Source of the DNA: Jiangella asiatica
GTDB taxonomy: Bacteria > Actinomycetota > Actinomycetes > Jiangellales > Jiangellaceae
Length of the DNA: 64,000 nt
Assembly: GCF_004349065.1 (NCBI RefSeq)
Contig: NZ_SMKZ01000001.1
Span: 372,001 to 436,000, forward strand
Reading direction: 5' to 3'
Both the position numbers and the translations under genes were made by a program. This document shows, one piece after another, positions 7,876-15,911 of the stretch; positions within the stretch are counted from its first letter, which is position 1, and each line of letters opens with the position of its first letter. Below the pieces are notes generated by a model, which did no database searches, was not told where the DNA came from, and worked only from the letters and a program-made list of their open reading frames with translations.

Positions 7876-9414
7876 TCAGTAGGTCTGCCACTCCTGCCGG
7901 ACGTACTCCAGCACGACCGGGTCCAGCAGCGTCGACACCTCGGCGTCGGTGACCACCCGGTCCGGCGGGAACACGGTGGCCGCGCGCAGGACGTCGGCGG
8001 AGAGGTAGCGCAGCGGCGGCGCGTCGTCGGGCAGGCGCAACGGGGGAGCAGCCGGCTTGCTCGCATCGCCGGGCGCGGCGAGCAAGAACCCCCAGTCGCC
8101 GAAGCTGGGCACGGACACCATGTACGGGGCGACACCGAAGCCGGCCGCGGCGACGGTCGCCTCGATGCAGGCGAACGAACGCGGCGCGAAGAACGGCGAT
8201 CCGGCCTGCACCACCATCCGGCCGTCGCCGGCGACCAGGCCGCGGACCATGCCGTAGAACTCCAGTGAGTACAGCTTCGACGTCGCGGTGGAGTCCGGGT
8301 CGGGCATGTCCACGACGACGACGTCGTAGGGCTCGGCGCCTGCGTCCACCTGGTCGCGGACCCACCCGAAGGCGTCGGCGTCGACGGCGTCGACGCGCTC
8401 GTCGGCGAACGCGTCGCGGTTGAGCTCGCGCAGGCTCGCGTGCTCGCGCGCCAGGTCGAGCACGGCCGGGTCGAGTTCGACGAGCGTGACCTCCTCGACG
8501 TCGGGGTAGCGGAGGATCTCGCGCAGCGCCAGCCCGTCGCCGCCGCCCAGGACCAGGACGCGATCGTGCGAGCCGGCCATCGCCGGGTGCACCAGCGACT
8601 CGTGGTAGCGGTACTCGTCGGGCGAGGCGAACTGCAGGTCGCCGTTGAGGAACAGCCGCACGTCGTCGACGCCGGACAGCCGGTGCCGTTCGGTGAGCAC
8701 GATCTCCTGGTGGTCCGAGCGCTCGGCGTGCGTGATGGGATCGCGGAACAGCCGCTGCCGGGCGTCGACCTCGATGTCGTCGGCCCGTACCAGCAGCACC
8801 GTCAGGACGGTGCTCACCGTCGCGGCGAGCGCCGCGATCGCCGCCCACCCGCGCCGCGGCACCGATCGCCGGAACAGCCACGCCACCACGACCGTGCCGG
8901 CCACCAGGTTCAGCGCTCCGGCGGCGATAGTGCCGCGAACCAGGCCGAACGCCGGCAGCAGCACAAACGGGAAGGCCAGCCCGCCCAGCAGGGCGCCGAG
9001 GTAGTCCGCGGCGAACATGTCCGCGACGGCGCTGCCGGCGTCCTGCGCGCGAATGCGTTGCAGCATCGTCATCAGCAGCGGGATCTCGGCGCCGATGAGC
9101 ACGCCGATCAGCGCGGCCAGCACGACCATCATCGGTGTGTAGAGGTCGGTGGTCGCGAAGGCCTGGTAGAGGATCAGCACCGCCGAGCCGCCGAGGAGCG
9201 CCAGCAGCGACTCGACCATCACGAACGACATGGCCGGGTACCGCTGCAGCGGCTTGGCCAGCAAAGAGCCGACCCCCATCGCGAAGACCATCACCGACAC
9301 CACGATCGACGCCTGGACGACGGTGTCGCCGATCAGGTAGCTGCCCAGTGCGATCAGGGCCAGCTCGTAGACCAGTCCGCAGGCCGCACAGACCAGCGCC
9401 GCCGCCAGGATCAC
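7876..9414 (-). CDS. Membrane-fused spermidine-synthase-like aminopropyltransferase
   Basis: A 512-residue protein with an N-terminal membrane part (about residues 1-200, six or seven hydrophobic segments) fused to a spermidine-synthase-like Rossmann methyltransferase fold. The cofactor loop reads VLVLGGGDGLALREIL and the acidic residue follows in VTLVELDPAV. The catalytic-loop equivalent is VVDMPDPDST, with LYSLEFYGMV typical of SpeE proteins. GTG 9414 is used here, but the frame stays open to a CTG overlapping the upstream stop at 9495, so about 28 more N-terminal residues are possible. It closes the DUF4178-DUF2617-DUF4247-DUF350 operon. Whether it makes a polyamine or modifies another substrate at the membrane is unknown. 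Confidence 0.85.
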   Translation of the reverse strand: MILAAALVCAACGLVYELALIALGSYLIGDTVVQASIVVSVMVFAMGVGSLLAKPLQRYPAMSFVMVESLLALLGGSAVLILYQAFATTDLYTPMMVVLAALIGVLIGAEIPLLMTMLQRIRAQDAGSAVADMFAADYLGALLGGLAFPFVLLPAFGLVRGTIAAGALNLVAGTVVVAWLFRRSVPRRGWAAIAALAATVSTVLTVLLVRADDIEVDARQRLFRDPITHAERSDHQEIVLTERHRLSGVDDVRLFLNGDLQFASPDEYRYHESLVHPAMAGSHDRVLVLGGGDGLALREILRYPDVEEVTLVELDPAVLDLAREHASLRELNRDAFADERVDAVDADAFGWVRDQVDAGAEPYDVVVVDMPDPDSTATSKLYSLEFYGMVRGLVAGDGRMVVQAGSPFFAPRSFACIEATVAAAGFGVAPYMVSVPSFGDWGFLLAAPGDASKPAAPPLRLPDDAPPLRYLSADVLRAATVFPPDRVVTDAEVSTLLDPVVLEYVRQEWQTY

Positions 9415-9494
9415 CGCGCGCGCGGTCCGGGAGAACTCGCGGGGCGGCGTCTCGGGCGGGGCGGCGGTGGTGGACGTGATCGGCCCCCCGGTGC

Positions 9495-9953
9495 TCAGAT
9501 GATGGCCAGCGCGACTATGCCGGACACGACGATGCGCAGCACGCCGAGCACCCAGCTGGCCGGGTGCGGTGTCTCGTGCACGAGGTCGTGCCGGACGTCG
9601 CCCGGGATCATCAGGTCGACCACGAGGAACGCCGCCGCGCTCACCACCAGCCCGATGAGGCTGTAGACGACGGTCGTGACGAGCCCGTCGACGAGGTCGT
9701 CGGAGCTGGCGTAGATGGCCGCGACGACGATGAGCCCCTGGGCGGCGAACCCGGTGGCCACCAGCACGGCGGCGTTGTAGTTGCGCTCGACCCAGATGAG
9801 GTCGCGCAGCTTGCCCGGGGTGAGCAGGTCGATGAGGACGAAGCCGAGCAGCAGCATCGCCAGGCCCACGCCGCAGTAGGCCAGGACGACGCCGGCCTCC
9901 TCGACGAGCTCGCCGGCGTCGACGTCGCCCTCGGCGCCCAGCGTCATCAGCAT
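9495..9953 (-). CDS. DUF350 family membrane protein
   Basis: A 152-residue membrane protein matching the DUF350 family. It has four hydrophobic segments (about residues 20-45, 63-85, 93-115, 130-150) in two similar pairs, as expected for this duplicated-hairpin family. The loop LTPGKLRDLIW and the second-half equivalent MIPGDVRHDLV are the paired repeats. Function is not established; in several bacteria it sits next to spermidine-synthase-like or glutathionylspermidine-synthase-like genes and PspA-type membrane-stress genes. Here it lies between the DUF4247 lipoprotein and the aminopropyltransferase-like gene. Confidence 0.85.
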   Translation of the reverse strand: MLMTLGAEGDVDAGELVEEAGVVLAYCGVGLAMLLLGFVLIDLLTPGKLRDLIWVERNYNAAVLVATGFAAQGLIVVAAIYASSDDLVDGLVTTVVYSLIGLVVSAAAFLVVDLMIPGDVRHDLVHETPHPASWVLGVLRIVVSGIVALAII

Positions 9954-9978
9954 GCGGGTGTCCTCTCGTGTCCGTGCG

Positions 9979-10404
9979 TCACTTGCCGCCTCCGGAGCCG
10001 CCGCCGGCGAATCCGCTGCGGTAGCCGCCGCCGAACCCGCCCCAGATCGGGATGATGACCGGTCCCCAGCGGTCGTAGCCGTCGCGGACGTCGGTGACCT
10101 CGATGTCGGACCCGCCGGTGTTCGACGGTTCGATGTGCACCATGGTGTCCTCGTAGCCGAGATAGCGGCCGGTGGAGTCCTCGTGGTCGCGGCCTGCTTC
10201 GGCGGCGTCCTCGACGATGGCGGCGACGGTGTCGACGGAGTCCTCGGTGCGGTACGAGGAGTAGTCGCCGCTGCTGCTCACCAGGTCGTAGTTGTCGGAG
10301 ATGACCCGGCGCACGTCCTCGTCGGCGCTGCCGCACGCGCTCAGCGTCAACGCGGCGGCCAGCACACTCGCGGTGACGGCCAGCCGGGCTCGTCGTGCGG
10401 TCAT
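9979..10404 (-). CDS. DUF4247 family lipoprotein
   Basis: A 141-residue predicted lipoprotein with a basic N-terminus, hydrophobic core and lipobox TLSAC. The mature part begins with VRRVISDNYDLVSSS and includes DSTGRYLGYEDTMVHI, features of the DUF4247 family. The C-terminus is a Gly/Ser-rich tail after IPIWGGFGGGYRSGF. The start overlaps the DUF2617 stop (ATGA), so translation is probably coupled. Its role is unknown; it would place an extracytoplasmic component in the aminopropyltransferase-like operon. Confidence 0.83.
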   Translation of the reverse strand: MTARRARLAVTASVLAAALTLSACGSADEDVRRVISDNYDLVSSSGDYSSYRTEDSVDTVAAIVEDAAEAGRDHEDSTGRYLGYEDTMVHIEPSNTGGSDIEVTDVRDGYDRWGPVIIPIWGGFGGGYRSGFAGGGSGGGK

Positions 10405-10904
10405 CTGGTCAGCTCCGTCCGCGTGGTGACCAGCTGACCGGCGCCGGGGTAGGCGTGCCAGGTGGCCCAGCCGAGCCTGCCGGTCTCGGCGCGGGTCAGG
10501 CGCATCGCCGTGACGGCGTCGGGGTCGGCGGGGAACGCCGCCACCACGGCGGCGCCGTCGCAGGCCAGTGCGCGCAGGTCGCGAACGCGCTCGCGCACCC
10601 CGGCCGCCGGCAGCTCCTCGACCTCGGCGCGGAAGTGGTAGTGCCAGCCGCCGGGCCGGCGCCGGACGTCGCCGGGCAGGTACGCGGGCTCACCCGGCAG
10701 GCAGGCGACGGTCTCGACGACGACACCGCCGGGCTCGCGAACGACCACCTGGTGGGAGGCGCCGAGGACCCGCAGCTCCAGCGTCCCGCCGGACGCGAGC
10801 GGCACGCTGGTCAGCGCCAGCGCGGGCACCAGTGGGTGCTTCAGCGTCCAGGCGAGGTCGGCGGCGCGCGTGTCGACGTATGGGACGTCCAGGGTGGCGA
10901 GCAT
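10401..10904 (-). CDS. DUF2617 family protein
   Basis: A 167-residue soluble protein of the DUF2617 family, with no signal peptide or membrane segment. The ATG at 10904 was chosen because it follows the DUF4178 stop by one base and gives the family-like start MLATLDVPYVDTRAADL. The core reads ELRVLGASHQVVV, a central AEVEELPAAG and a C-terminal WHAYPGAGQLVTT. Biochemical function is unknown. Its constant company with DUF4178, DUF4247, DUF350 and a spermidine-synthase-like protein in actinobacteria suggests it is part of one system. Confidence 0.8.
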   Translation of the reverse strand: MLATLDVPYVDTRAADLAWTLKHPLVPALALTSVPLASGGTLELRVLGASHQVVVREPGGVVVETVACLPGEPAYLPGDVRRRPGGWHYHFRAEVEELPAAGVRERVRDLRALACDGAAVVAAFPADPDAVTAMRLTRAETGRLGWATWHAYPGAGQLVTTRTELTR

Positions 10905-10905
10905 G

Positions 10906-11520
10906 TCAGGGCTGCACTGGGTCGCTGCCGGGGTACACGGTGAGGGTGCCCGGCGGGACACGCTCGCCCACCGCGACCTCCCATTCGCCGCCCTCGAACC
11001 GCTCGAAGGACAGGTAGCGTCCGCCCGAGCCCTCGAAGTCGACGTACTCCACGCGCCCGGTCGAGCCGAGCCCCGTCGTGCCCTCGGAGACGAACTGCGC
11101 GGTGCCGTGCTCGTCGCGCCGGTAGTCGTGGCCGTCGTGGTTGAGCTGCGCGGCGCTGGGCCGCAGGTCGCTGTTCTTCAGCGCGGTCCACCGGACCACT
11201 TCGAGGTCGGGGTCCTCCTCGACCGAGAGCCAGGTGCGGGTGCCGCCGATGTCGTCGAGGAAGTGCTCGCTCCACTGGTAGCCGCCCTCGCGCAGCCGCA
11301 GCGAGCCGCGGACGAACATCCGCTCGCCGAGCAGCTCGACCATGTCGCCGGCGCGCAGCGTGCGAGGGTCGCCGAAGGTGCTCTCGCCGGGGTCGAACGG
11401 GTCGCGTGGCGCCGGCGGCGGCGGTGGAGCCGTCCCGGAGCGGGAACGGAGGGCTCGGACCACGGCCACGGCGATCAACACGACCGCGACCACGACGATG
11501 ACTGCCACCACGGTCCCCAC
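10906..11520 (-). CDS. DUF4178 domain membrane-anchored protein
   Basis: A 204-residue protein with one N-terminal transmembrane helix (about residues 1-22), a proline-rich linker with PPPPPAPRDPF, and a DUF4178 domain from about residue 45. Domain landmarks are LRAGDMVELLGERMFVRG and a second beta-rich half ending in LSFERFEGGEWEVAVGERV. The GTG at 11520 is preferred: it has TAGGG eight bases upstream, and earlier in-frame starts would run into the palindrome at 11591. It is the first gene of the five-gene operon and probably displays its domain on the cytoplasmic or outer face of the membrane; the topology is uncertain. Confidence 0.8.
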   Translation of the reverse strand: MGTVVAVIVVVAVVLIAVAVVRALRSRSGTAPPPPPAPRDPFDPGESTFGDPRTLRAGDMVELLGERMFVRGSLRLREGGYQWSEHFLDDIGGTRTWLSVEEDPDLEVVRWTALKNSDLRPSAAQLNHDGHDYRRDEHGTAQFVSEGTTGLGSTGRVEYVDFEGSGGRYLSFERFEGGEWEVAVGERVPPGTLTVYPGSDPVQP

Positions 11521-11590
11521 AGTCCGAACCCTACATTGTCCCCGATTCGGACCCCGCCTCCCACCTGCCCAGGACCGCTGGAGAGCCTGA

Positions 11591-11673
11591 AAATGATCAC
11601 GTTCAGCACGAGATCTCGTGCTGAACGTGATCATTTCCCTCGCGGCGCTCAGCGACCGCGAGGGAAATGATCA
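11591..11673. repeat. Two overlapping perfect inverted repeats
   Basis: Positions 11591-11636 form a perfect 46-base palindrome centred on AGATCT. Its right arm is reused by a second perfect stem: 11628-11645 pairs with 11656-11673 over 18 bases around a 10-base loop. The shared sequence is TGATCATTT, so the two hairpins exclude each other. The element lies between the end of the GH95-like gene and the start of the DUF4178 operon, both on the minus strand. It could terminate or attenuate transcription, but it has no clear U-tract. A similar TGATCA-rich hairpin is at 38995-39054. Confidence 0.85.
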
Positions 11674-11690
11674 GCGGGTGTGGCGTGGGA

Positions 11691-14600
11691 CTACGGCGTC
11701 TCGTCGATGAACGTCACGTAGGGCGCCTCGCCTTCCCCGTCGATGCCAGAGTTCGGGCCGAGGGAGACCCGACCGGCTGGCAGCTGCTTCGTCCAGACCA
11801 CGAGCGGCACGTTCTGCCGGTCGGCGGGGATGTTCCAGGCCGAGAGGTCACCGGAGAAGTCGTCGTCGAACAGGACGCTTCCGTCGGGCGCGCTGACGGT
11901 GAACTGGTCGAACTCACCGACCTCGCTGCCGGCTTGACGGATGCCGGCAGCGCCGGAGGCGAATGTGCTGTCGCGGCGATCGTCGACCAGCTCGCCGTTG
12001 ATGAACGTGCGGATGCGATCCCCGGTCGCCTCGACCCGCAGGTCGTACTCGTTGCCGGCGCCCGGTTCGATCGGGTTCACCTGCCCGATGCGGGTGAGCC
12101 TGCCGTCGATCATCGTGTACATCTGCAGCTGTCCCAGGCCGCCGTCGCTGCCGAGGTCGCCGCCGATCTGCCAGACGTAGCCGTTGCGCGAGTCCGGTGC
12201 CCGGAACATGACGCCGGTGCCGACCTGCACCTGTTGCAGGGTCACCTCGAGGACCTGGTCGGACCAGTCGTTCTCGCCGTCGATCAAGGTCACCCCGGAC
12301 CCGGACACGCGCATCCGGCCATCTGGTTCCAGCCCCACGCGCTGCAGGAAGTCGTGCGTGTCGATGGTCATGTCGGTTCGCGTGAACCCCTGCTCCTCCA
12401 GCCAGTCCGGCCACCAGGTCCCGTCGCCGCGCTGGTCGAGCGCGACGTACACGTCGGCCGGCTGGCTCAGGTCGAGGGTGAGGTAGTCGGCCGGTTCGGC
12501 GTTCTCGGCGTCGTCCGGAGCGCCGCGGACCATGGCCGTGCCCTCCAGGGCGTCCGGGAGGTCGGGCAGGGCGTTGCTGCTCTCCAGCAGGTGGTCGACG
12601 CCGTCCTCGGCGCGCACCAGCCGGTCGAGGTAGCTGGGCGCGACGACGTCGACGACGTCGCTGCGGATCTCCGGCGTGCTGGACTCCACACCCAGGGTCT
12701 GGCCGCCCAGGTGCCGCGCCTCGGCGGCCGGCTCGCCGCCGACCTCGTCGAACCGGAACGACCGCAGCGGGTCGCCGACCCGCTCGACCAGGTAGCTCGC
12801 ACCGTCCTCGACGGCCAGCTCGATCTCGTCGGCGTTCGTCGGCCGGACGACCGAGTGGTCCGGGTCGGCACCGTCGACGACGCGGATGCGCTCGCCGGGC
12901 CACGGGTTGGCGATCCGCAGCGTCTCGTCGGAGCCGGCCTGGATGCCGACGTGGTTCGGCGCCCCGTCGCGGACCTGGGTGCTCACCACGTGCCCGCCGG
13001 GGATGACGACGGAGCCGTCGACGTCCCAGTCGTCCACCCACGACGGCGCGATGCGGACGACGCCCTCGTGCGCTTGCACCAGGGCCTCCTGGAGTGCTCC
13101 GGCGACGACCGCGCTCCACGAGCTGTAGTAGTTGTGAATCGAGGCGGGGTCGTCGTTCTTGCCGTGGCCGGTGAAACCGTTCGGGAACTTCTGCAGGTCG
13201 ACCGTGCCCTCCACGAGCAGCCGTTCCATGTCGTCGGGCAGGCCGAGGCGGGCGGCCCAGCTCGGGCTCTCGTCCCACTCACGGGTCAGCGGGAACACCC
13301 GCTGCTCGAATGTGTCGCGCATCAGCTGCGAGTCGATGCCGAAGAGGTTCCACGGCATCAGCGGCTCGAGGTCGACGTTCTGCGTGTTCTTGGCCGGCTC
13401 GTCGGTGGCTGACCACGCCATCACCTCCACGCCGTTTCGCGTGGTGGTGGTGAACTCCGGCAGCTTCGGGATCGTCGCCAGCAGCTCGTCGGCCAGCTCG
13501 TCGTCGCCGCGGTCGGCGGCCAGTTCGGCCACGATCGGGAACAGCACCTTCATTGCCGCGACGTCCGGCGTCGGGTCGGTCGTGTCCCACTGGGTCTCCA
13601 GCGAGTTCACGTTGTGTAGGTGGACACGGCCGTCGTCGCCCTCTTCGAGCAGCGACAGGTAGAAGCGGACGACCTCGCGCATCAGCGGGTAGCCCTCGTC
13701 CAGCACGGCCTCGTCGCCGGTGTAGAGGTACTGCTTCCAGATGTTGTGCGCGACCTCGGGGCCGGTGGAGATGACCCGGTTGAGGAAGGCCGGCCCGACC
13801 TCGCCGTCGCACGCCCCGCCGGTGCCGTCGAAGCGCAACAGCTCCGGCACGCAGACGCCCTCGGTGTCCGGCCAGACCTGCCGGGTCCAGTCCAACATCT
13901 GCGGCAGCCGGTCGTTGTAGAGACTGAGGTAGGCGTCGTTGAACTCCGCGGTCCCGGCACCGAAGTTCGCGAACACCTGCTGGCGCAGGTTGAAGTGGAA
14001 CCAGAAGGCCGGCGAGATCATCTGGTCCTCGAACGGGTACAGCATGTTCGCCGCGCCGGCCTGGCCCGTCGGCACGTCCGCGCGCTGTGTGGCGGCCGTG
14101 GTGTAGAGCTGCTGGACGCGCAGGTTCTCCATGTACTCCCCGACACCGTCATCGGAGCCGATCCGCATCGGCGCGGCGGTGGCCCAGAAGTCCGACCACC
14201 ACGCCAAGTGGGTGGCCTCGACGTCGGCTTCCGCGCCGGCCAGCGCGTCGGCCGCCGCCGCGGCCACGTCGCCGCCGGTGTAGGCGGGAACGCCGGTCAC
14301 CACTCGGAACGACCCGTCGGCCGCGGGCCGGAACGTCAGGCGTACCGTCTGCTCGTCGACGACCTCGGCGACCACGTCGCGCGCCACCGCGGTCACCGCG
14401 GCGACGGCACCGGTGGTGATGCCGGACTGCTCGTCGGTGAACGTCTCGGCCAGCGCGGCGACGCCGCCCTCGGCGTACGTCGCCGGGGCGCGGTCCTCCC
14501 ACAGGCGAAGCTCGACGGTCTGGGGCTGGTCCGGGTCCGCGCCGGTCACCTCGACCACCAGCTGATCGGCTTCGGCACGGACGTAGCTGAGCGCGGTCAG

Positions 14601-15029
14601 GCCGGCGCCGGACTGCCGCAGCTGGGCGTCGTACATGTCCAGCCGGCCGGCGTAGTCATCGGCGGCGGAGAGGTCGAACAGACCCGGGATCACCAGCTGG
14701 CCGGCCGACTTCAGCTCCGGGAACGTGTCGTTCCGGTTGAGCTGGGCGGTGAAGCCGTGCTCTGCCCACACCGCCGCGCCGAGGTGGCCGTTGCCCAGCG
14801 GCATGCTCTCGTAGTCACGCCAGGGCGCCTGTTCGAGGATGAGGTCGGAGCGGGAGATCAGGCCCTCGGTGTCCACCTGCAGGGCGCCGTCGCGCCAGGC
14901 GGTGGAGTCGCCCTCCGATTTCTCCGCCGCGGCGCCCATCGAGCTCACCGGGACTGGCGCCACGAGCAACGACATCCCCGCGACCAGTGCCGCGGTGAGT
15001 GCCGTCCTGAGTAGACGTCTGTGCATCAT
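11691..15029 (-). CDS. Secreted GH95-like glycoside hydrolase
   Basis: An 1112-residue exported protein with a signal peptide (residues 1 to about 34). The N-terminal beta domain begins like GH95 alpha-L-fucosidases and alpha-L-galactosidases (PLGNGHLGAAVW near residue 77, then QLNRNDTF). An (alpha/alpha)6-barrel follows with HNVNSLETQWD, where GH95 places its acid Glu, and a late QEALVQAHEGVVRIAPSW. After about residue 850 comes a beta-sandwich of the LamG/DUF1080 kind. The usual GH95 D-containing active-site segment is not obvious, so the substrate may differ from fucosides. A GGAGG overlaps closely, so the second ATG (15026) may be the real start. A LacI-type operator lies directly upstream (15039-15050). 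Confidence 0.78.
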   Translation of the reverse strand: MMHRRLLRTALTAALVAGMSLLVAPVPVSSMGAAAEKSEGDSTAWRDGALQVDTEGLISRSDLILEQAPWRDYESMPLGNGHLGAAVWAEHGFTAQLNRNDTFPELKSAGQLVIPGLFDLSAADDYAGRLDMYDAQLRQSGAGLTALSYVRAEADQLVVEVTGADPDQPQTVELRLWEDRAPATYAEGGVAALAETFTDEQSGITTGAVAAVTAVARDVVAEVVDEQTVRLTFRPAADGSFRVVTGVPAYTGGDVAAAAADALAGAEADVEATHLAWWSDFWATAAPMRIGSDDGVGEYMENLRVQQLYTTAATQRADVPTGQAGAANMLYPFEDQMISPAFWFHFNLRQQVFANFGAGTAEFNDAYLSLYNDRLPQMLDWTRQVWPDTEGVCVPELLRFDGTGGACDGEVGPAFLNRVISTGPEVAHNIWKQYLYTGDEAVLDEGYPLMREVVRFYLSLLEEGDDGRVHLHNVNSLETQWDTTDPTPDVAAMKVLFPIVAELAADRGDDELADELLATIPKLPEFTTTTRNGVEVMAWSATDEPAKNTQNVDLEPLMPWNLFGIDSQLMRDTFEQRVFPLTREWDESPSWAARLGLPDDMERLLVEGTVDLQKFPNGFTGHGKNDDPASIHNYYSSWSAVVAGALQEALVQAHEGVVRIAPSWVDDWDVDGSVVIPGGHVVSTQVRDGAPNHVGIQAGSDETLRIANPWPGERIRVVDGADPDHSVVRPTNADEIELAVEDGASYLVERVGDPLRSFRFDEVGGEPAAEARHLGGQTLGVESSTPEIRSDVVDVVAPSYLDRLVRAEDGVDHLLESSNALPDLPDALEGTAMVRGAPDDAENAEPADYLTLDLSQPADVYVALDQRGDGTWWPDWLEEQGFTRTDMTIDTHDFLQRVGLEPDGRMRVSGSGVTLIDGENDWSDQVLEVTLQQVQVGTGVMFRAPDSRNGYVWQIGGDLGSDGGLGQLQMYTMIDGRLTRIGQVNPIEPGAGNEYDLRVEATGDRIRTFINGELVDDRRDSTFASGAAGIRQAGSEVGEFDQFTVSAPDGSVLFDDDFSGDLSAWNIPADRQNVPLVVWTKQLPAGRVSLGPNSGIDGEGEAPYVTFIDETP

Positions 15030-15038
15030 CGCCTCCAG

Positions 15039-15050
15039 ACAATCGATTGA
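15039..15050. promoter_or_regulatory. LacI-type operator before GH95-like gene
   Basis: The palindrome CAATCGATTG (15040-15049) lies immediately upstream of the ribosome-binding site of the GH95-like gene. Its half site matches the operators at 23277-23288 and 27386-27397. The LacI protein encoded at 15912-16940 is the likely ligand. Confidence 0.65.
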
Positions 15051-15094
15051 GTAATGCGTCGTGCCGGTGCTGCTTTCGGCTGGTGCGAGTGGGA

Positions 15095-15868
15095 CTACGG
15101 GTGGGACGGGTGGATGCCGGCGGTTCCGGGTTCGGTTTCGAGTGCCCGGGCCGCCGCGCGCAGGAGCGGGATCACCACCCCGCGCGGCAGCCGGCTGGGC
15201 TCGCTCGCCGCGGCCAGCTGGACGATCTGACGCGCTGCCAGCGCCAGGCCTCCGCCGGAGGTGTCCGGCACGACCTGGAGCCGCGGCGCGCCGACGCCGA
15301 TCAGCAGTGCGGGCGCCGGCTCGACGACGGGGAGCTCGACCAGCAGCCTGTCCTCGGCGGCGTCGTGGACGGTCAGCCCCGCGCCGGTGCCGGGCACCGG
15401 GTCGGCCCGCGCCGCCGCCAGGGCCCGGGTCAGCCCTGCCACCGACAGCTCGGTGGCGCCCGGTACCGCGGCCGCGGTCAGCGCGCCGTCGGCGCCGGGA
15501 ACCGTCACGCTCAGGTCGGTCACCGACGCATGAGCCTCGCTCGCCGCCAGCAGCACCGCGACGGCCACCCGGGCGAGCAGCTCGTCCGGGCCGGTGCCCC
15601 GCGCGAGCAGTCCGGTCACGTCGGCCTCGACGACGGCGAGCGAGCGCGCGGCCGCAGCCGGCGACACCGACGGCGCCACAGGGGACACGGACGGCCGTGA
15701 ATCGGCGAGATCTCGCAACCGGATGCGCCCGCTCACGCCGGTGCCGCGCACGGCCCGCAGGTCGATGCCCAGCTCTCCGGCGCGGCGGAGCACCGCCGGG
15801 GTGGGCGGCACCGGGGCGACCGGGTCGAGGTCGGTGCGGTACAGCACCCCGGGCGGTCGTCGGCTCAC
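15095..15868 (-). CDS. E2-like protein without lipoyl domain or catalytic motif
   Basis: A 257-residue protein that resembles the C-terminal two thirds of 2-oxoacid dehydrogenase acyltransferases (E2). Residues about 20-57 are a peripheral-subunit-binding domain (TPAVLRRAGELGIDL, GTGVSGRIRLRDLAD), which in E2 docks E1 or E3. The rest follows the acyltransferase fold in outline (segments near LLIGVGAPRLQVVPD). However, the DHRxxDG catalytic motif is missing where LALAARQIVQL stands. No lipoyl domain precedes it. It lies 43 bases after the LacI gene and may be the last gene of the operon that also encodes E1 alpha and beta. It may be a scaffold for that E1; true activity is unknown. Confidence 0.72.
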   Translation of the reverse strand: MSRRPPGVLYRTDLDPVAPVPPTPAVLRRAGELGIDLRAVRGTGVSGRIRLRDLADSRPSVSPVAPSVSPAAAARSLAVVEADVTGLLARGTGPDELLARVAVAVLLAASEAHASVTDLSVTVPGADGALTAAAVPGATELSVAGLTRALAAARADPVPGTGAGLTVHDAAEDRLLVELPVVEPAPALLIGVGAPRLQVVPDTSGGGLALAARQIVQLAAASEPSRLPRGVVIPLLRAAARALETEPGTAGIHPSHP

Positions 15869-15911
15869 GGTGTCTCCTGCCGGTGGGTGGGCCGGTGGGG
15901 CGGCACGCGGG

